Shown piece by piece: positions 1 through 7,841 of a stretch of DNA of 64,000 nucleotides. Origin of the DNA: Marinovum sp034669705 (GTDB lineage Bacteria > Pseudomonadota > Alphaproteobacteria > Rhodobacterales > Rhodobacteraceae); contig NZ_JAXMOR010000006.1 in the NCBI RefSeq assembly GCF_034669705.1, positions 62,001 through 126,000 on the forward strand, written 5' to 3'. Positions within the stretch are counted from its first letter, which is position 1. Every line of letters begins with the position of its first letter. The notes under the pieces were generated by a model. That model saw only the letters and a list, made by a program, of their open reading frames with translations, did no database searches and was not told the origin of the DNA. Position numbers and translations under genes: made by a program.

Positions 1-1
1 G

Positions 2-619
2 GGGGTGCTCGACGGTCTTGACGGGCGCATCGCGCGGCTCTTGGGCAGTGACAGCAAGATGGGGGCCGAGCTGGATTCGCTGGCCGACGTGGTCAACTTC
101 GGCGTCGCCCCGCCCTTGGTGCTCTATTTCTGGGCGCTGCAGGACACTCGGCTGGGCTGGATCGCGGTGCTGGTCTTCGCGATCTGCTGCGTGCTGCGGC
201 TGGCGCGGTTCAATGTCACCAGCAATGCCGACCGCGAAGCCGGGATCGGCGCGCCGAGCGCCTATTTCACCGGCGTCCCCTCGCCGGCCGCGGCGCTGTT
301 GGTGCTGCTGCCGATGTCGGTTTCCTTTGCCTTTTCCGGGTCGGCGCTGCTGCCCGATATCCTGATTTCCGCCCATATGGTCATCATCGGCCTGCTGATG
401 ATCAGCCGCATTCCCACCTGGTCGTTCAAGACCGCCAAGGTGCCGCGCAAGAAGGCCAAGTATTTCCTGCTTGGCGGTGCCATCGCCGGAGCCGCGCTGC
501 TGACCTATGCCTGGGTCATGCTGGTGGTGCTCTGCCTGGCCTATATCGCAACCATCGTCTGGTGCCTGGCCACCCGGCGGCCGCCCAAACGCAGCCCCGT
601 CACCGAACATAAGAGGTAA
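2..619 (+). CDS. pssA: CDP-diacylglycerol--serine O-phosphatidyltransferase, 5' end outside window
   Basis: Makes phosphatidylserine from CDP-diacylglycerol and serine in the inner membrane, the precursor of phosphatidylethanolamine. The CDP-alcohol phosphatidyltransferase signature is complete near the window start: DG, two residues, AR, eight residues, G, three residues, D, three residues, D. Several hydrophobic segments follow. The reading frame is open to the window edge, so the true start lies upstream; the GTG at 5 is inside the conserved motif and cannot be the real start. The stop is 3 bases before pmtA, so the two are probably co-transcribed. The family assignment is firm; serine as substrate is inferred from the pmtA neighbour and similarity. 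Confidence 0.85.
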   Translation, partial: GVLDGLDGRIARLLGSDSKMGAELDSLADVVNFGVAPPLVLYFWALQDTRLGWIAVLVFAICCVLRLARFNVTSNADREAGIGAPSAYFTGVPSPAAALLVLLPMSVSFAFSGSALLPDILISAHMVIIGLLMISRIPTWSFKTAKVPRKKAKYFLLGGAIAGAALLTYAWVMLVVLCLAYIATIVWCLATRRPPKRSPVTEHKR

Positions 620-622
620 ATT

Positions 623-1246
623 TTGGATATCGAGTCGGTTCAGTCGTCCTACGCCCGCTGGGCACCGGTCTATGACACCACTTTCGGAGCCGTGACCCAC
701 GGCGGCAGGCGCCGCGCGGTCGACTACATCAACTCGCTGACCGGCTCGGTGCTCGAGGTTGGCGTCGGCACCGGCCTTTCGCTGCCGGGCTACGCACCGT
801 CACTGGCGGTGACCGGCATCGATTTCAGCGACGACATGCTGTCCAAGGCCCGCGCCCGGGTCGAGCGCATGGGGCTGCGCCACGTCGCGGCACTGCGCCA
901 GATGGACGCCCGCCAGCTCGACTTTCCCGATGACACCTTCGACACAGTGGCCGCGATGCACGTGCTCTCGGTGGTGCCCGAGCCCGAGCGGGTGATGGCC
1001 GAGATCGCCCGCGTGCTGAAACCCGGCGGCCGGGTGGTGATCACCAACCATTTCGTCCGCACCCAAGGGGTTCTGGCGCATATCGAGCGGATTGCGGCGC
1101 CCTTCGCCAACACCCTCGGCTGGCATTCCGATTTCAGGATCGAGACCGTGCTGCAAGAGCCCAACCTGGCGCTGGAAATGCAGAAACCGATCCCGCCACT
1201 GGGAATGATGACCTTTCTGGTGCTGACCAAGACCAAGCCCAGCTGA
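623..1246 (+). CDS. pmtA: phosphatidylethanolamine N-methyltransferase (PmtA type)
   Basis: A 207-residue soluble SAM-dependent methyltransferase, the size of the Rhodobacter-type PmtA that methylates phosphatidylethanolamine three times to phosphatidylcholine. SAM motif I reads LEVGVGTG (about residues 44-51), followed by an acidic GIDFS strand end and a late LKPGGRVVI motif. The start is TTG at 623, preceded by AAGAGG, which overlaps the end of pssA. Phosphatidylserine synthase directly upstream supports a phospholipid role. A generic class I methyltransferase is the alternative. Confidence 0.82.
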   Translation: MDIESVQSSYARWAPVYDTTFGAVTHGGRRRAVDYINSLTGSVLEVGVGTGLSLPGYAPSLAVTGIDFSDDMLSKARARVERMGLRHVAALRQMDARQLDFPDDTFDTVAAMHVLSVVPEPERVMAEIARVLKPGGRVVITNHFVRTQGVLAHIERIAAPFANTLGWHSDFRIETVLQEPNLALEMQKPIPPLGMMTFLVLTKTKPS

Positions 1247-1267
1247 CCCCCCGAAACGAGAGCGACC

Positions 1268-2713
1268 ATGTCAGACCAGCCCCCGCCCGCCTTTACCGGC
1301 CCCGACCTCTGCGCGCTGGAGGCGGTGGAGGTGGTCGGGATGCTGCGCAGCGGCGAGGTCTCCTCGCGCGACCTTCTGGACGCGGTGTTTCGCCGGATCG
1401 AGACCACGGGACCGGCGATCAACGCCACAGTGACGCTCTGTCCGGAGCGCGCCTATGCGGCGGCCGAGGGGCTCGACCGCGCGAACGCCGCAGAGCCTGG
1501 CTGGCTCGGCGGTCTGCCGATCAGCATCAAGGACCTGACCCCGGTCAAGGGCGTGCGCACCACCTTCGGCACCCCGGGCCTGGCGGATTTCGTGCCAGAC
1601 GAGAGCGACTCGCTGGTCGACCGGATCGAAGCGCGCAGCGGCGTGGTGGTGGGCAAGACCAACACGCCAGAGTTCGGGGCCGGCGGCAATACCTTCAATG
1701 CCGTCTTTGGCGCCACCCGCAACCCCTGGGATACGACGCTGAACGCCGGCGGCTCTTCCGGCGGGGCGGCGGCGTCGCTGGCGTCAGGCGAGGTCTGGCT
1801 CAGCCACGGCTCGGACCACGGCGGCTCGTTGCGGACGCCGGCGGCCTTTTGCGGCATCGTCGGGCTGCGCCCCAGCCCCGGCCTTTGCGGCGGCAGCCGC
1901 GACAACAGCTTCATGATCGAAGGCGTGCAGGGGCCGATGGCGCGCAGCGTGCGCGACTGCGCGTTGTTTCTCGATGCCATGTCGGGCTTCGATCCGCGGT
2001 CTCCGATCTCCTGGCCCGCGCCGGCCGCGCCCTATCAATCGGCGGTGGCACAGGCCGACGGACGGCTGCGCATCGCCTTCACCCCCGACCTGAACGGTCT
2101 CTCGCCGGTCGACCGCGAGGTCGAGGACCATCTCCGCCACGCCCTGACCCTGCTGGGACGCGGCGGTGCCACGGTCGGGGAGGCCTGCCGTGACCTGCCT
2201 GAGCTGGAACGCACCTACCTTGTGTTGCGCGGCCTCAACTGGGCCACGGTGACGCGGCGCATGCCCGAGGAGATCACCCGCCACTTCAAGCCGACGCTGG
2301 CCGAGAACGTCGCCTTCGGACGCGCGCTCAGCCTTGACGACCTGGCGCTGGCGAACCTCGACCGCTCGGTGATCTACAACAACATGGTGGCGCAGTTCGA
2401 CCGGTTCGACGTGCTGGCCTGCCCCACCGTCGGCTGCCTGCCGCATCCGCAATCCGAGGAATGGGTGCGCGAGATCGGCGGACAGCGCCTGAGCCACTAC
2501 ATGGACTGGCTGCGCTTTGCCTTCCTTGCCACCGTCACCGGCCTGCCGGCGATCTCGGTGCCGGTGGGGCTGGGCCCGAGGGGCCTGCCGGTCGGTCTGC
2601 AGTTGATCGGCAAGCCGCGCGGCGAGGCGGCGCTGTTGGCCGCGGCGCGGGCGGTGGAGGTTGCGGTCGGCGGGCCGCTCGGTCCGATCGACCCAGTCGT
2701 GACGCATTGCTGA
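1268..2713 (+). CDS. amidase (amidase-signature family)
   Basis: A 481-residue hydrolase of the amidase-signature family, which cleaves carboxamides through a Ser-cisSer-Lys triad. Visible residues are Lys88 (in SIKDL), the GGSSGG loop at 161-166 with the cis-serine, and nucleophile Ser187 in a GSDHGGS motif (the family usually has GSDTGGS). Full length for the family. The start ATG at 1268 follows GAGAGCGACC. It is 21 bases after pmtA and could be in the same transcript, although no metabolic link is evident. The substrate cannot be read from sequence; AtzF/GatA-like members act on very different amides. Confidence 0.85.
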   Translation: MSDQPPPAFTGPDLCALEAVEVVGMLRSGEVSSRDLLDAVFRRIETTGPAINATVTLCPERAYAAAEGLDRANAAEPGWLGGLPISIKDLTPVKGVRTTFGTPGLADFVPDESDSLVDRIEARSGVVVGKTNTPEFGAGGNTFNAVFGATRNPWDTTLNAGGSSGGAAASLASGEVWLSHGSDHGGSLRTPAAFCGIVGLRPSPGLCGGSRDNSFMIEGVQGPMARSVRDCALFLDAMSGFDPRSPISWPAPAAPYQSAVAQADGRLRIAFTPDLNGLSPVDREVEDHLRHALTLLGRGGATVGEACRDLPELERTYLVLRGLNWATVTRRMPEEITRHFKPTLAENVAFGRALSLDDLALANLDRSVIYNNMVAQFDRFDVLACPTVGCLPHPQSEEWVREIGGQRLSHYMDWLRFAFLATVTGLPAISVPVGLGPRGLPVGLQLIGKPRGEAALLAAARAVEVAVGGPLGPIDPVVTHC

Positions 2714-3046
2714 GACCCGCCCCGGCCCCCTGCCCGTCCCGCGGGGACCCGGAGATTCGCCGGACCCGCCGGTCCGGCCGCGCGGGCAGCAGGGTCGCAC
2801 AACTGTCACGCGATCAGCGACGCACCGGACGCCTGTTGATAACTTTATCCAAGTTCATCAATGCTTTACCTGACAAACTCAAACCGGCGCATGAACTTCG
2901 CCGGCCCTCCACAGATCGGGTGCGGTGAAAAAAACTGTTGTCGGATGCATAGTTGCGTGTCATGAGTTCAATTGTCGCAAGATCGCGGAAATCGCGCGGT
3001 TGTGCGACGAAACACCAAAGACCCACCAAGAGGTCACGAGGGCAGC
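2714..3046 (+). promoter_or_regulatory. repABC upstream control region
   Basis: 333 bases without a gene, containing an AT-rich stretch (about 2835-2882) in an otherwise GC-rich window. Three inverted structures are visible: a short palindrome GATAACTTTATC at 2838-2849, perfect 8-base arms AAGTTCAT (2851-2858) and ATGAACTT (2891-2898) 32 bases apart, and TCGCA/TGCGA arms (2975-2979, 3003-3007) just before repA. RepA proteins of repABC plasmids repress their own promoter from such palindromes, so this is the expected place for the operon promoter and operator. Exact promoter elements are not assigned. Confidence 0.5.
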
Positions 3047-4249
3047 ATGAACACCAAGGCAGATATTGCCAACCCCGGGTCTATCGCGGCGTCGATTGCG
3101 TCGAACGCCGTCCGTCTTTCGGACGCGCTGGACTATCATATGCGCAACAGCTTCCAGCCGGAAAGCCGGAAATCGCTGCGCAAGTTCCACCCGGCCGAGG
3201 TTTCGGAGCTGACCGGCATCAGCATGTCCAACCTGCGGACCCGGCACCAGGAAGGCGACTTCCCGGAGGTCGAGACCGACAGCCGTGGCCGCAGGCTCTA
3301 TACCGCGCAGGAGATCGACCAGATCCGCCACGTGATGGCGCGCACCGGCCGCAATGGCGAGGCTTACCTGCCGGGCCGGCGCGAGGGCGACGCGCTTCAG
3401 GTCATCTCCATCGTCAACTTCAAGGGTGGCTCGAGCAAGACCACCACCGCCATCCACCTGGCCCAGCGCTATGCGCTGCGTGGCTACCGGGTGCTCGCGA
3501 TCGACATGGACCCGCAGGCCAGCCTGACCACCATGTTCGGCTATCGCCCCGAGATCGAGTTCGCCGAGAGCGGTACCATCTATGACGCGCTGAAATACGA
3601 AGACCCGGTGGCCCTGAGCCAGGTGATCCGCAAGACCTATTTCCACAACCTTGATCTGGCACCCGCCGGGTTGCTGCTCTCGGAGTACGAGACCGAGACG
3701 GCCTATGCGCTGCAGCACAAGGTCGACCCGCCCTTTACCCAGCGTCTGGCGATTGCGCTCGACGAGGTCGAGCAGGATTACGACCTGGTGATCATCGATT
3801 GCCCGCCGCAGCTGGGGTTCACCACGATGACGGCGCTGCTGGCCTCGACGGGGATGCTGATCACCGTGGTGCCCAGCATGCTTGACGTCGCCTCGATGGC
3901 GCAGTTCCTCGAGATGGCCGGCGAGACCGTCCAGACGCTTGAGGATGCCACCGGCCCGATCGACTGGAACTTCCTGAAATTCCTCGTCGCCCGCTACGAG
4001 CCCACCGACGTGCCGCAATCGCAGATGGCGGGGTTCCTGCGGTCGATCCTGCTCGATCAGGTGCTGACCACGCCGATGCTGAAATCGACCGCGATTTCCG
4101 ATGCCGGCATGACCCAGCAGACGATCTACGAGCTCGACCCCTCGCAGGTGGTCAGAAAGACGCTCGACCGCATTCTCGAAAGCGTCAATGGCGTCGCCAA
4201 CGAGTTCGAAAAGACGATCCAGCAAGCCTGGGGACGGGAGGTTGACTGA
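3047..4249 (+). CDS. repA: plasmid partition ATPase RepA
   Basis: ParA-family ATPase of the repABC system; it moves plasmid copies to daughter cells with RepB and represses the operon. An N-terminal MerR-like DNA-binding part precedes the deviant Walker A motif KGGSSKTTT, followed by DMDPQAS (Walker A') and IIDCPPQ (Walker B). Start: ATG 3047 is chosen over the in-frame ATG 2972 because GAGGG lies 5 bases ahead and the resulting 400 residues fit the usual RepA length. The TGA overlaps the repB start by one base. Confidence 0.95.
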   Translation: MNTKADIANPGSIAASIASNAVRLSDALDYHMRNSFQPESRKSLRKFHPAEVSELTGISMSNLRTRHQEGDFPEVETDSRGRRLYTAQEIDQIRHVMARTGRNGEAYLPGRREGDALQVISIVNFKGGSSKTTTAIHLAQRYALRGYRVLAIDMDPQASLTTMFGYRPEIEFAESGTIYDALKYEDPVALSQVIRKTYFHNLDLAPAGLLLSEYETETAYALQHKVDPPFTQRLAIALDEVEQDYDLVIIDCPPQLGFTTMTALLASTGMLITVVPSMLDVASMAQFLEMAGETVQTLEDATGPIDWNFLKFLVARYEPTDVPQSQMAGFLRSILLDQVLTTPMLKSTAISDAGMTQQTIYELDPSQVVRKTLDRILESVNGVANEFEKTIQQAWGREVD

Positions 4250-5208
4250 TGGCACGTAGGAACCTGTTTCAGCCCCCTCCCCCGCCGGACACGCCGGCCG
4301 CCGAGCCGAAATCGCGCTTTCCCAACACCGGGGCGATGAGCGGCGTGAAATCGACGCTCAAGGATCTGTCGAGCAATGCCGTCAGGGACATCCCGGTCGA
4401 GGCGATCGAGGTCGATGGCCCGAGGGACCGGCTGCAATTCACCGATGCCGATGTGGCCACGCTGGCGCAAAGCATCAAGGCGCACGGTCAGCAGGTGCCG
4501 ATCATGGTCCGCCCGCTGCCAGAGCGGCCTGGCCAGTACCGTATCGTCTATGGCCGCCGCCGCTTGCTGGCCCTGCGGTCACTGGGGCTGCCGGCCAAGG
4601 CGCTGGTGCGCTCGCTGTCTGACGAAGAGGCAATCCTGGCGCAGGGGCAGGAAAATGCCCAGCGGCTCGATCCGAGCTTTATCGAGAAAGCGCTGTTTGC
4701 CGCCGAGCTGGTCGCGGCCGGGTACGACCAGCCGGTGATCCTCGATGCGCTGGCCGTCGACAAGCCGATGCTGTCGCGGATGACCAAAGTTGCGCGGACC
4801 ATCCCGGTGCCGGTGATCGAGGCCATCGGCTCGGCGCATGGCATTGGCCGACGACGCTGGGAAGAGCTGGCCGACAGCGCCCGCAGCCATGACATCGATC
4901 TGGCCGCGGTCGTGGACCGGCTCGATCTGGACAAACTGCCGGGGTCCGACGAGCGGTTTGCCGCGCTCAGCGACAGGGTCGCCTCGGACCTCAAGGCCAA
5001 GGCCAGTGCGCCGGCCCCCTCCCCTGCCCGTCTGGTCCGGCATGAGGATGGCACCCGGCTGGCCGAGATCAAGGATACCCCGCGCGCACTGACCTTCAAA
5101 CTGTCGAAGTCGGATGCGCCGGGGTTTGCACAGTGGATGCGTGACAACGCCGAAACTGAGCTGAAGCGCCTGTATGAGGCGTGGCAGTCAGAGACCCCCT
5201 CTGGCTGA
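4249..5208 (+). CDS. repB: plasmid partition protein RepB (ParB family)
   Basis: A 319-residue centromere-binding protein that loads on parS and works with RepA in segregation. The N-terminal ParB/Srx-type domain carries the YGRRRLLA box (around residue 100), and a helix-turn-helix region follows in the middle. The C-terminal third is variable, as in other RepB proteins. The start ATG shares one base with the repA stop, so translation is coupled. The likely binding sites, three perfect 14-base-core palindromes, lie in and after repC rather than upstream of repA. Confidence 0.93.
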   Translation: MARRNLFQPPPPPDTPAAEPKSRFPNTGAMSGVKSTLKDLSSNAVRDIPVEAIEVDGPRDRLQFTDADVATLAQSIKAHGQQVPIMVRPLPERPGQYRIVYGRRRLLALRSLGLPAKALVRSLSDEEAILAQGQENAQRLDPSFIEKALFAAELVAAGYDQPVILDALAVDKPMLSRMTKVARTIPVPVIEAIGSAHGIGRRRWEELADSARSHDIDLAAVVDRLDLDKLPGSDERFAALSDRVASDLKAKASAPAPSPARLVRHEDGTRLAEIKDTPRALTFKLSKSDAPGFAQWMRDNAETELKRLYEAWQSETPSG

Positions 5209-5439
5209 CGATAAAACGAGCAGAGCAACCAGAGCACACAGGAGCACGACAAGCAGCCAAAAAGAAAGAGCCCCCCAAGGTCACCCTCGGAGAGCCCAAT
5301 CTGTTCTTTGCACCCTCAGATTTACCAGCTTCTCCGCCACAGTCAACAACAACCGATTCGGTTGAACGGTGATTTGCGGCCTTTTCTCTGAAACTCAGTG
5401 AAACCGGGGCTTTTCCCGACCGGTTGCCGTGGAAAAATC
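5209..5439 (-). ncRNA. probable counter-transcribed RNA (incA/ctRNA) region between repB and repC
   Basis: In known repABC plasmids the repB-repC gap encodes a small antisense RNA on the opposite strand that limits RepC synthesis. This 231-base gap has the right place and size. Read on the minus strand, the arms CAACCG/CGGTTG with a three-base loop (5350-5364 on the map) are followed by TTGTTGACT, a plausible weak terminator. On the plus strand a hairpin AACCGG...CCGGTT (around 5402-5425) lies directly before repC and could be the leader structure that the antisense RNA controls. The role is inferred from position; RNA ends are not determined. Confidence 0.45.
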
Positions 5440-6531
5440 ATGGCATTCATCCAAGCTTCCGCCCCGCACAGGGCGCGGACCGGAAACCTGTTGTCCGCGG
5501 ACAACGCCCTGCCCGAGCGGCATGTCCTGATCGAGACCCTGCGCACCGCCGCGCCCAGGCTGGGGCTTGGCGCCCCGGTGCTGGCGACGCTCGATGCGAT
5601 GCTCTCTTGCCTGCCGCCGAAGCGCAACCACCACACCGTCTTTGCCTCGAACGCCACCCTGACCTTTCGCCGCAACGGCATCTCGGATCGGACCATCCGG
5701 CGCCACGCGGCCGCGCTGCAAGAGGCCGGTCTGCTGGTGCGCCGCGACAGCCCCAACCGCAAACGCTTTACCCGGCACAATGGTGCCGAAGGCAAGGCAC
5801 TGCGGTTCGGCTTCGACCTCACCCCGCTCTTCGACCGGCTGCAAGAGATCGCGCGTCATGCCGCCGAGGTGATGCAGGAACGCGAGAGCCTCGCCTATCT
5901 GCGCGCCAAGCTGCGGGCGGCGGTGCATACAGCGCTCTCGCAGGACCCCGGGAATGCAGAGGCCGAGACGGCCCGCCGCGCCCTGCGCCGGAAACTCACC
6001 CTGGCCGATTGCGAAACGCTGCTCGAGACGCTGGCGCCAGCGGACGTGGTGGCCGAAGCCGAGGACGATGAGAAAGACGTCACGGCGACTGTGACCGCCA
6101 GTGACGGCCAAATTGTCCGCCACCATCATAGGTCAAATAAAGAACTTATTGATAAGAAGGCCCCTGCGGCCGGACGCCCCCCCTCACCGACCAAGGCGCC
6201 AGAGGCGATCTCGGTGCGCCAACTTCTGGCCGCCTGCCCTGAAGCGGCCCAGTTTGCGCCGAGACAGGTCGAGACCCCCGGAGAGGTGGTCACCCACGCC
6301 CGCACCCTCGCGCCGATGATCGGTGTCACGGATGCATGCTACAAGGCCGCGGAGCACCGCCACGGTGTCTTTGGCGCTGCTGTTACCATTTGGGCGATGA
6401 TGCAGTTCCACGACCGGATCGCCTCTGCCGGGGCCTATTTCCGTACGATTACCACCGGAGCCAAGAGCGGCGATTTTGATCCGGCCAGATTGGTGCGACG
6501 GTTGGCGCAGAGCCAGAATGTGCCAGCGTGA
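5440..6531 (+). CDS. repC: replication initiator RepC
   Basis: A 363-residue initiator specific to repABC replicons of Alphaproteobacteria. The conserved N-terminal winged-helix part is recognisable (NRKRFTRH-type region, then the domain containing FGFDLTPLF). ATG 5440 is chosen because the upstream in-frame GTG (5398) lies in the leader hairpin; both sites have weak ribosome-binding sites, as expected for a gene controlled through leader structure. A parS-like palindrome sits within its first 70 bases, and an AT-rich island lies in its second half, where oriV resides in studied relatives. Confidence 0.93.
   Translation: MAFIQASAPHRARTGNLLSADNALPERHVLIETLRTAAPRLGLGAPVLATLDAMLSCLPPKRNHHTVFASNATLTFRRNGISDRTIRRHAAALQEAGLLVRRDSPNRKRFTRHNGAEGKALRFGFDLTPLFDRLQEIARHAAEVMQERESLAYLRAKLRAAVHTALSQDPGNAEAETARRALRRKLTLADCETLLETLAPADVVAEAEDDEKDVTATVTASDGQIVRHHHRSNKELIDKKAPAAGRPPSPTKAPEAISVRQLLAACPEAAQFAPRQVETPGEVVTHARTLAPMIGVTDACYKAAEHRHGVFGAAVTIWAMMQFHDRIASAGAYFRTITTGAKSGDFDPARLVRRLAQSQNVPA
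5490..5505. promoter_or_regulatory. parS-like centromere site 1
   Basis: Perfect 16-base palindrome GTTGTCCGCGGACAAC inside the 5' end of repC. It fits the published repABC parS pattern GTTNNCNGCNGNNAAC at every fixed position. It shares the 14-base core TTGTCCGCGGACAA with two further copies downstream of repC. Confidence 0.8.
6119..6160. other. AT-rich island in repC, candidate oriV
   Basis: Within the GC-rich repC gene a run of about 40 bases (CATCATAGGTCAAATAAAG, then ACTTATTGATAAG) is strongly AT-rich. RepC-type replicons initiate inside repC at such an AT-rich segment. Assignment rests on composition and position only; no iteron was seen. Confidence 0.4.
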
Positions 6532-6538
6532 TACCCAG

Positions 6539-6554
6539 ATTGTCCGCGGACAAT
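6539..6554. promoter_or_regulatory. parS-like centromere site 2
   Basis: Perfect 16-base palindrome ATTGTCCGCGGACAAT, 7 bases after the repC stop. It has the same core as site 1 but A/T outer bases. The 335-base gap 6532-6866 between repC and coxB holds this site, site 3 and otherwise no gene that I can support. Confidence 0.78.
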
Positions 6555-6654
6555 GACAGCGCATCGGCGGACGGACAGCAACGAAGCCCTGAGCCTTGTG
6601 AAAAAAACCCCGCATCGCGGCACATGGGGCGCACGCACTTTTCCGCACGACCGC

Positions 6655-6670
6655 GTTGTCCGCGGACAAT
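6655..6670. promoter_or_regulatory. parS-like centromere site 3
   Basis: GTTGTCCGCGGACAAT, with the same 14-base palindromic core as sites 1 and 2, 100 bases after site 2. Two copies after repC make this the main candidate centromere for RepB loading. Confidence 0.78.
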
Positions 6671-6866
6671 CGCTTTCTCCGAAGACACCCGGGAACCTTT
6701 TCGACACTCCTGCGTTGGCCCGAAAACGCGCCCAATGGCGCAAGAGGCCGAGTGCCTCTCAGGGACAATGATGATCGACGAGGGCACCGCATGCAGGCTC
6801 AACACCTCCACTCAAGCGAAACCCGACCCACTCACCTGCAAGGCACTGATCCGTCCACGGCCCGCG

Positions 6867-7841
6867 ATGTTTAAGCGCGCGGCGGTTCTTGCGTCACTAG
6901 CACTCGCCGGCTGCGCCGGACGGCAATCGGTGCTCGACCCGGCAGGGCGTGACGCACAGGTGTTGGCCGATCTGTTCTGGGTCATGTTTGCCGGCGCTGT
7001 GGTGCTGTGGCTGCTGCTCAACGGGCTGATCTATTACACCACCCGCGTCGCGCCACGCCCGCTCAGTCCACGCGCCGCCGAGGCGCTGATCATCGGCGGT
7101 GGCGTCGTCTTTCCGACGATCCTTCTGGCAGCCTTGCTGACCTATGCGCTTTGGGAAATGCCGCAGCAGCGCGCGCCGGGGCAGGGGCTCGAACTGCAGG
7201 TCACCGGACACCAGTTCTGGTGGCGGGTGGAATACTGGCCCGATGGCGCCGAGGTGCCGGTGGTCAGCGCCAACGAGATCCGCCTGCCCACCGGCAGCCG
7301 CAGCGAGATCGTGCTCAATGCCGAACGGGTGATCCATTCCTTCTGGATCCCGGCGCTGGGTGGCAAGACCGACATGATCCCCGGCCGCGAAACCCGGATG
7401 TCGCTGGAGCCTGTGCGCGCCGGAGAATACCGCGGACAATGCACCGAGTTCTGTGGCGAGAGCCATGCCTTCATGTCCTTCGGCGCGGTGACCATGGCGC
7501 CAGAGGAGTTCGACGCCTGGCTCGCGGCCGAGGCCGCGCCGGCGCGCGCGCCTGAGACCGAGGGCGAAAAGCGCGGCGCGGCGCTCTTTCTCTCGGAAGG
7601 CTGCGGCGGCTGTCACGCGGTTCGCGGCACCGAGGCCTCCGGCACGGTCGGACCGGACCTGACGCATCTGGCCGGGCGCACCACGCTGGCCGCCGGGCTG
7701 CTGCCGATGGAGCAGCCGGCGCTGGCGCGCTGGCTGGCCGATCCCGAGCACTTCAAACCCGGCGTCGAGATGCCGGCATATGGGCATCTGCCAGAGGAAG
7801 ACCTGCAGGCGCTGGCGCAGTATCTGATGGGGCTGACATGA
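6867..7841 (+). CDS. coxB: cytochrome c oxidase subunit II fused to cytochrome c (caa3 type)
   Basis: Electron-entry subunit of a caa3-type terminal oxidase. A lipoprotein signal ends in LALAGC (Cys16), two membrane helices follow (about 35-57 and 73-95), then the periplasmic CuA domain with ligands His157, Cys192, Glu194, Cys196, His200 and Met203. A C-terminal cytochrome c domain carries CGGCH (246-250). ATG 6867 was chosen because it gives the lipoprotein signal; the frame stays open further upstream across a parS site but with non-coding character. The stop overlaps the subunit I start (ATGA). Confidence 0.92.
   Translation: MFKRAAVLASLALAGCAGRQSVLDPAGRDAQVLADLFWVMFAGAVVLWLLLNGLIYYTTRVAPRPLSPRAAEALIIGGGVVFPTILLAALLTYALWEMPQQRAPGQGLELQVTGHQFWWRVEYWPDGAEVPVVSANEIRLPTGSRSEIVLNAERVIHSFWIPALGGKTDMIPGRETRMSLEPVRAGEYRGQCTEFCGESHAFMSFGAVTMAPEEFDAWLAAEAAPARAPETEGEKRGAALFLSEGCGGCHAVRGTEASGTVGPDLTHLAGRTTLAAGLLPMEQPALARWLADPEHFKPGVEMPAYGHLPEEDLQALAQYLMGLT

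Noticed and set aside
6112..6120. ATTGTCCGC in repC, another parS half-site
   Set aside because: The second half is missing (followed by CACCATC), so it is not a centromere site.
6528..6866. Extended coxB start before ATG 6867
   Set aside because: It would include parS palindromes in the coding region and would destroy the lipoprotein signal.
7430..7440. CCGCGGACAAT within coxB, half of the parS core
   Set aside because: Only one arm is present and it encodes the conserved residues before the CuA cysteines; no palindrome.
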